A stretch of DNA of 64,000 nucleotides from Perkinsus marinus ATCC 50983 (lineage: Eukaryota > Perkinsozoa > Perkinsida > Perkinsidae): assembly GCF_000006405.1 (NCBI RefSeq), contig NW_003216689.1:304439-368438 (forward strand). Direction: 5' to 3'. The notes beneath the pieces were generated by a model. That model saw only the letters and a program-made list of their open reading frames with translations, was not told the DNA's origin and ran no database searches. Of the stretch, positions 56,824 to 64,000 are shown piece by piece. The translations under genes were made by a program, and so were the position numbers. Position 1 is the first letter of the stretch. Each line of letters begins with the position of its first letter.

Positions 56824-58429
56824 CGAATCCATCCGGCACGACTGAGAAAAGCCACGGTGTTTTGCGTGTCAATAACGCGCAGTACTCTGAATGAGTAAAA
56901 TTGACAATTGTCTATTTGTAGCTATGCAAGAGAAGTCTTACACGAATGCTACTCTTTCTTTCGCGTCATTCTAGCCCTTTCCCTGTCTCGAACGCGTTGT
57001 TCGCATTCTCGATTCTGCGTGGATACCTTACTACGTCATATGATGCTGCTGATCACAATGCATAAAGAACTAGTACAGTTCTGGATCTCTTTTCGTCGAA
57101 AGCGAGAGAGACTTTCTCGCCTGAGAGAGACTTTCTCGCCTGGCAATCGAATACGTTAGGAACTGATGGGAGCATCCACCACTGTGAGAGTAAGAATCAG
57201 CATGATGTTCACCTGGTGATTCATCAGCCTGTCAATTGCCAAGCTTCATGAAACCTCCATCTACCGGGAATTGGAGTCGCGGCACTGTCTGCGACTAACC
57301 TTCAGATTAGCCACTGTGATCGCCTTCAGCGGAAACAATGCTTGCTGGCTCGTGAATGCTCATGTCTGACGGTTCTGCGTTTGACTGCGAAGCAGATAAC
57401 CTAGCGAGGGTCTTGGTCTACACCTTTTCAATCTCGAATTCAACAATTGAAAGAACACATTAGGTGAATGAAATTTGGTTTTCGACAAGTGAAAGGTGTT
57501 TTTCGCGAAATGAAAATTCAAATTCGAAATGAAAGTTCGATTTTCGTAGACCGGTCGAAAATGAAAGTTCAAATTCGTGAATGAAATTTATGAATTCGGA
57601 AACGCAAGTTCAAATTCGTCGAACACAAGACCAATTTCGACCAATGAAAGCTCACTTTCACCACATCTCGATATGCGCTATCCACACTCCACGAGTTGAC
57701 AACTCGCACAATGTGCGAGGACTGCTCGAGGTACTTCTCAAATGCGAAAGCCTTCTCAAAGCCCTTTATTTGTGGGTTGAATGGGACTGTAAGACGCATG
57801 AATGCAAACTGGCAGATGGAAGGTGGTTAGGATTCACGCAGGTCGCACAACCGTCTTCCTCGTGTCGATGAAGGATTAGATGATGCCAACACAACAGGAT
57901 CAATGTTGTGGGACACTTCGCTAACTCTAGCACGCATGTCTTGTCCAAGACGTCACGTTTTCATCATCAACCAGGAAAACACGATCGAGCCATGACACTG
58001 AACGAATCGCATTATTTCATGCGTCAATTTAAACCAGAAACTATCAGGAGGCGTGACTCACAATGAAATGGTGAGGATCACCAGCTCTCATCCGGGGGAC
58101 AGCTGCCGTTGTTTGAGTACGTCATACCTGAAGGCAGTGACATGGACTTGCATATACGAATTTTCCTTTCTTTAGTCGTCGAATTCGTTGTCTACGAATC
58201 CCAGGATGAGAAAGCCAGTCCTGAGCTTCTGGGGTGGGGCTCGTCGGTTCAACTGTTTCTCCAATTAGTTTTATACCGTGGTGTGCAATCATCTACAGTG
58301 ACGTATTCATATAGTTTTGGTCTCGGTTGACTCGCGTGCGAGACGCCTACTATTGACAAGCTATTCGTTCAGTCATTTCTTCTGGCTTCACTCTCGCGTC
58401 TCGACAATCTTGAGTCCCGCAGCACATAA
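56824..58429. other. Intergenic with ATGAAAGTTCAAATTCG-like repeats
   Basis: A 21-bp duplication (GAGAGAGACTTTCTCGCCTG) lies at about 57105-57142. The degenerate tandem block at 57455-57660 is described separately. No gene is supported. Confidence 0.5.
57455..57660 (+). repeat. Degenerate tandem block of ATGAAAnTTCAAATTCG motifs
   Basis: ATGAAATTTGGTTTTCGAC, AAATGAAAATTCAAATTCG, AAATGAAAGTTCGATTTTCG, AAATGAAAGTTCAAATTCGTG, CGCAAGTTCAAATTCGTCG and similar blocks follow each other every 20-35 bp with poor phase. Confidence 0.7.
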
Positions 58430-58810
58430 ATGCACTTTTTTGCCAACGTCTTGGTTATCTCCCTTGTGGCCGCCGATAACGACTGTACCGGTCATGACAA
58501 GAAGACGATTCAGGGACCTAACTTCCCGGGTTTCATGTGGCACTGTAGCATCACTGCAGTCGTGATTCCTACAGAAGATATCCCTACGTGTCTGAAATAT
58601 GGTTGTGGCCTCACCCCGCAGTGCGCTCAATGCTTCGGTCAATTTGGACGGTGTGGACTGCATTGTGCTGTCCAGTGCTTGAGGAGACCCTCTGATCCAG
58701 CCTGCCGAAACTGTCTCGATGAAAATGGTTGCACCAAGGCGTACTTGGCTTGCACGGGGATGAGCGCTGCCATGCCTGGTCCAACTCAGATTTCTTTAAC
58801 CTGTGAGTAG
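58430..58810 (+). CDS. Small secreted cysteine-rich protein
   Basis: A single-exon 126-aa protein. The signal peptide is MHFFANVLVISLVAADN. The mature part has about 16 cysteines with paired spacing (YGCGLTPQCAQCFGQFGRCG, CAVQCLRRPSDPACRNCLDE, GCTKAYLACTGM), consistent with a disulfide-rich extracellular domain. I know no named family. Lineage-specific secreted proteins of this size are common in parasitic protists, so a host-facing role is conceivable but is inference. The start is the first ATG giving a signal peptide. Confidence 0.7.
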   Translation: MHFFANVLVISLVAADNDCTGHDKKTIQGPNFPGFMWHCSITAVVIPTEDIPTCLKYGCGLTPQCAQCFGQFGRCGLHCAVQCLRRPSDPACRNCLDENGCTKAYLACTGMSAAMPGPTQISLTCE

Positions 58811-60073
58811 GCACGGTCGTGCCTCTCTTCTCGGTGGTTGATTATACCACCCCGACTCAACAGACTTTTCCTGTGTGCTTCCGCCACTGAATCGGCCAAA
58901 CTTTTTCCGTTGCTTCGAATGTCTTCGCGCAGATAGATGTCCTATTGTATCACCGTCGTACCATTGAAGCCTGCCGTTCGTGAGGGGCACGATTCTGGTA
59001 GATAGTCCTGCATACCGGAGCACAAAGTCTTGACTCTTCCAACAAACTTCTCTAGTTCTTAGTGTTGTCTTGTTAATTTGAGATCCAACTACTGTCTGCT
59101 CCAAATCCTAAGAAATTTTATCACCGAGGGGCGACTTTTTATTACACAGCATTGGGAAGGAGCTCGAGGGCAAGGCTTCGACAAATGACGTAGAACCGTC
59201 CCCGAAAAGCGATTCAAGCGATCATCGGTTTGTTCTGAGTGCCATCGGTATTAAATCGATACTAAATATTATCGAATACTTTCTATCGGCTTGTCATATC
59301 TGCTAGGCAATTTGGATATTTGCCTTCCAGAGAAGATCAGTGTCCCTGGGACTTAGGGCGATTTTTGGCACAGGTTCCATGGAGTGTGGACCAACTAGCC
59401 GGGCAAGTACAAGTTGCACTGTGCAGCCGTAGACAGGAGCGTATGACAATTGGAACCGCACGGCGTTTAGGCCGGGATTGCTCGGACGTTGCCCGTTTCG
59501 AGTTTAGCTAAAATCCACTGCTGGTAACACAACCAACGTACAAAATGTACGAGAAAACTAATAAGTTATTAGTAATAACAAAAGATGGGGCATGCTATAC
59601 ATTTCGGTAGTCAATACATGTCGGACACCTGCAATGGGCCTCGGTGGAACCGCACCATCCACCTGGGGGTGCTAATTGAAAACTGCAGACAACGAAACTA
59701 CTCTACCTGAGCTGCAGCAAGGAGCTGATCCACTCGGGTCGCATTCCGCAGGCCTGAGGTCCCACAGTCATGTCCGGCGGCAACAACTCAATACTCACCT
59801 CCCTCCAGCCGAGTCTGTCTGCTGTGGACCACAACGAAGGTCATTTCGCCAATGTGGCTTGGGTGCGTCTGTAGAATCCCTCGATCCAGAGCTTGGCAAC
59901 GCTGCCGGTCTCGATGGCTTCCTGTCCAATTTATTTGTTAGAGATACGCTTTCAACCCTTTTCCCACAATCTGATGCCGTTATTGTAAGCCCAAGCAAGC
60001 GCCCTGTCAAACTGGAGTCTGTTGGTCTGCTGCTGTCGCCGAATGTAATCACAGGCCTGCGATGGCAACACGT
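58811..60073. other. Intergenic, nothing recognised
   Basis: Short frames on both strands, none with family motifs. A small AT-rich inverted stretch (AATAAGTTATTAGTAATAAC) is near 59560. Open frames at 59676-60080 read on the plus strand look like chance or shadow frames. Confidence 0.4.
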
Positions 60074-61930
60074 TCAATGACGACACACGTTGTTTCTCAC
60101 AGCTAATCTCTCCCGCGATGGGAACATGTAAGGATAGCGCTGTCGGTTGGCATCCGCAAACCTGACCATATCGAGGATTGTCTTCTCATCGCCTCATCGG
60201 CTTACCAAGGGATCCAAGTGTTCAAGTCAATCCTTTCGGTACGAGATTTTGAAGCATCATCCCAGCAACAGACGCGTATCTGAACATCAACCAATGCCGC
60301 CTCCGGACGAAGGCCATCTCACCCCGCAAACTCTCCACGCATCAGCCATCGATGGGTTCTTCGCCAGAGCAACGGCTATACCTGATCGGCAAGGCAGTAT
60401 GTGACACAGCCAGCGACCCCCCACCTCCCCGTGCTTTGGTCATCTTCGCTCCTCTCGATGATACCGCCGTCCGAGAATGACAACTGCTTCAATAAGTCGC
60501 CTTCTGGTGGCATCTGAATGCAGTTGAGTGCACTCCTGTTAGGCGCGTGGTGAAGTTACGAAGAAGCTCATGTGGGCCCCTCTCGTTGGGAAGTCCATCG
60601 CCCAGTGCCCCTTGGTCCTGACAGAGCACCAGATTCCATCATTCCTGAACTCCTCGATTTCTCACCGCGCCGGCAAAGGAGCGCCCGTCAGCGGATGCTT
60701 CTGCATTGAGTTTCTGTCGAAGATATTGGGAAAGGTCAAGTCGGGCATGTCCGCTCCTGAGGGCCGCAGCTGCCTGATGTGAAACATGGTCGATGATGGA
60801 CCCACTCCTCCAAGCGAAGTTCATCGCTAGAAATCTAGTCGGCAGGGCCACGGGATATCGCGGATCCTTGGGAGAGCAGTATTTGAAGGCCGCTACTTGT
60901 TCGGCAGCTGGCATCTGGGAATACGAAGAGGCGCTCCTTAATACACAGACTGGGCACCCTATGGACTAAGATGATGGGAGAAGACTCGAATTCCTCGTTT
61001 CAATCTGCGGACATAGGGTGCAAGTTCGAACTACAAACATCGCCCGATTAGTTCAGCTGGATAGAATGTCTGCCTACGGAGCAGATGGTCGTAGGTTCGA
61101 ATCCTGCATCGGGTATTTAATATTATCGCAAGCTTCACCTCGTCCATATCGCCGTGTATGAATAATGTTCTGTCATCAGGCTCTCCGAGGGCTTCTATAT
61201 ATTTCTCCATCAGGAAGCCTCTGGTATATGTCTCTAGGGCGTACCTAAACCAACCACCGCCTCCCACAAGCAGAGCATCGAATGAAGACCACACACCTGT
61301 CCTCTTTCCGGCCATTTACTTTCCTGAACTTAGCTTCGACGGCGTCGTCCAGAACGGCGTACACTATCTTATCCCGGAAGGATTCAAACCTTGCCAAGCA
61401 GTACTTGTGAGGATACGAGTGACGACGCGAGAGGCACCTTCTGGACTCGAGAGCGGCACCCAACAGCAGAGCTTTCGACCACTTTTTGAAGGCCCTTGTA
61501 GATTCGACGATAACGAAGACCTGGGGCGGACTGTACGGGAGATCTTCAGCGACTGAGTCACATCGACAACAGCGTGGAGTTCGTGCAGACGGATTTCCAA
61601 GATGTCCAGTTCGTATGCGAATGGAACAAGATCCACGATCCGCACTGGGGAGGCACGCGGGGTGTCGGCCATGTACCTGTGGCCTCAACAAGGGAAATGA
61701 CCGGAGGCACGTACCACTACGGATTCTGTTGGCAGTCCCATTTGAGCTTGCGGGATTGAGGTCTCTCAAAAACTGTTGCTTCAGCTGGAGGCTCTCGGGC
61801 CAGCAGACGTTGTAGAAACGTAACGTATCGTCGCACCCACACCTTCAAAGTGGTACCGCACAGGAGCTCTCGACGTTACAGCATACTTCGTTATCATGAT
61901 GATGCCGATTGACAAGGGCCAGCCAGTCGA
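60074..61930 (-). CDS. GT17-family N-acetylglucosaminyltransferase-like protein (MGAT3-related)
   Basis: Multi-exon minus-strand gene. MGAT3 adds a bisecting GlcNAc to N-glycans in the Golgi. Seen in family order: RIVDLVPFAYELDILEIRL, HELHAVVD, VFVIVESTRAFKKWS, RFESFRDKIVYAV, WFRYALETYTRGFLMEKYIE, the metal-binding stretch LFIHGDMDE, then after an intron MPAAEQVAAFKYC, PTRFLAMNFAWRSG, ADMPDLTFPNIFDRNS, CSVRTKGHWAMDFP, GAHMSFF, LKQLSFSDGG and the end ANRQRYPYMFPSRE with TGA at 60074. The upstream exon (FLQRLLAREPPAEATVFERP) and start are uncertain (61.8-61.95 kb), so a membrane anchor is not established. The intron at about 60910-61130 contains a tRNA-Arg gene on the opposite strand. Two joins need introns of only about 28 and 21 nt; otherwise a frameshift and an in-frame TGA would break the gene. 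Confidence 0.75.
61042..61115 (+). tRNA. tRNA-Arg(ACG)
   Basis: A 74-nt cloverleaf. Acceptor GCCCGAT pairs with ATCGGGT (one G-T pair), discriminator A. D-arm GTTCAGCTGGATAGAAT, anticodon stem TCTGC/GCAGA with loop CTACGGA (anticodon ACG), T-arm GTAGG TTCGAAT CCTGC. Followed by TTT. It lies inside an intron of the GT17 gene, on the other strand. Confidence 0.96.
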
Positions 61931-61949
61931 AGTCAACACCAGCTATGTC

Positions 61950-62400
61950 GTCCATCTGGCCATGCTCTGGGTTTATCTCCCACTCCCCTGTCACCAACAG
62001 CGTCACTCCCTATCCCCCGTAAGTCGCCCCCACCGAGCTCATTGAGGTCGACCTGTGCGGCATCTATCCACATGAGGTCCCCCTTGTCGAGTATGCTTTC
62101 CGCTGTCACCAGAGCGGCCCGAGTCCCCCCTACAGAGCGGATTTTTTCCATTCCAGTCGACTTCGCCGCTCACCCGCACAATCCACATTCTTCCGCTGCA
62201 GACTGTCAATCATCTCCCTGGCCTCCTTCAACTCCTCGTCTCGCGCCTCCAGATCCCTTCTCCACGGGTCGCTCTGATTCCACAAGAGCCAGTCGCCCAC
62301 AGCAGAGACCAACCTCAAAGACTCCCGTTGGAACTGTCCGTGACGGCGCCGAACGGAGCTTCCTCAGGAGCAGCTCTAGTCTGGATAATACCTGCTCATC
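61950..62400 (-). CDS. Coiled-coil exon(s), unrecognised gene
   Basis: The minus strand after an AG near 62330 reads RESLRLVSAVGDWLLWNQSD, WRRDLEARDEELKEAREMID, a clear heptad pattern. A second block (ALVTAESILDKGDLMWIDAA) follows in another frame, so a short intron near 62160 is likely. It may be the 5' part of the GT17 gene or a separate gene; proline/serine-rich DNA upstream to 62.8 kb could hold more exons. Confidence 0.35.
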
Positions 62401-62917
62401 AGACTAGAGTGAAAGTCACTAGGCCGAATTGGCAGTACCCACATCATCACTTTGCACTGTGGCTATCCCTTTCAAGAAGACTCCTCCTCCATCATCAACC
62501 CTCCCCCCTCTACTCGGTACCAATATAAGGTACAGGGAAGCCATTAATACGATGCATACCACCGCCACCACCGTAACCGTCGACCGTCTCCTCATCCACT
62601 TACAAGGAACCTGCTATCAGCAGTGCCCCACCCTTCCCTCCCAGACCCACTACGGCCATCCCTGGTCCAGTAGCCGACCGGCCCTCATCCCCGCTGAGCT
62701 CGGCAGTAGCAGCGTCACTGTTCGAAAGCCGACCCCTAGCCCTAGTACGGGAGTATGATGACGATCTCATCCCCGGTGGATCCGCTGCTGTTGGCAACGA
62801 TCAGCATTGACGACTACAACACAACAGAGTGTTCCCATCTAGATACGATATAAGGAACCGGGAGAGACGTTTTTGGGTAGTGTTACAAGAATAAAACAAC
62901 GACAACGACAACCATCA

Positions 62918-64000
<1,083 letters not shown>

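Noticed and set aside
59676-60080. Plus-strand ORF of 134 codons
   Set aside because: Its 3' end overlaps the C-terminal exon of the GT17 gene on the other strand, and no motif supports it.

Overview
The window is nuclear DNA of an alveolate protist, most likely a Perkinsus species. Three signs support this. The 22-nt spliced leader of the dinoflagellate/perkinsid type, with the C that I recall as the Perkinsus variant, lies inside both LTRs of a retrotransposon. A plastid-type ferredoxin-NADP+ reductase carries a signal peptide plus transit-like leader, as expected for a complex relict plastid. Genes are broken by many short GT-AG introns, mostly about 30-50 nt, with longer ones that hold small repeats. 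There are no operons. Gene models were built by hand from reading frames, splice signals and family resemblance, so several exon borders are approximate.

Layout. 0-1.4 kb: a complete ZNG1/CobW GTPase (+). 2.7-19.1 kb: minus-strand genes, namely an FHA/coiled-coil protein, a poorly resolved low-complexity gene, a WD40-like gene and a very large coiled-coil protein with alanine/glutamate-rich tandem repeats and Sfi1-like segments. 19.5-34 kb: plus-strand genes, namely plastid FNR, a TOG-domain (XMAP215-like) protein, an unrecognised helical protein and a 7-kb IFT139/TTC21B gene. tRNA-Ser(AGA) lies on the minus strand between the TOG and helical genes. 34-44 kb: gene-poor DNA with hairpins and an ACGCG-rich block, a small coiled-coil gene, a TMBIM/BAX-inhibitor gene (-) and an unrecognised gene (+) riddled with repeats. 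44-50 kb: a secreted PHB-depolymerase-like esterase with a one-base frameshift, scrambled IFT139 fragments and a WRNIP1/Mgs1 AAA+ ATPase (+). 50-57 kb: a full-length, very young LTR retrotransposon (-) inserted in a 154-bp tandem repeat. 58-64 kb: a small cysteine-rich secreted protein (+), a GT17 N-acetylglucosaminyltransferase-like gene (-) with tRNA-Arg(ACG) in an intron on the other strand, a coiled-coil fragment (-) and the 3' part of an NVL/RIX7 AAA+ ATPase (-).

Repeats. At least four families of short, MITE-like elements recur. Family A (about 130-180 bp, ends near CAGTGTTGGAA) has about 15 recognisable copies, most of them inside introns. Family C (about 100 bp) has five copies, family D (about 130 bp) four, and family E (64-65 bp, beginning GT and ending AG) two. 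One family A copy carries a nested 486-bp hAT-like MITE with a perfect 8-bp target duplication.

The most striking observation is the retrotransposon. Both LTRs contain an exact spliced-leader sequence, with the Gag start 19 nt downstream of it. An mRNA trans-spliced at that AG would therefore be identical to the encoded sequence, and the 5' end of the genomic RNA could be the spliced leader itself.
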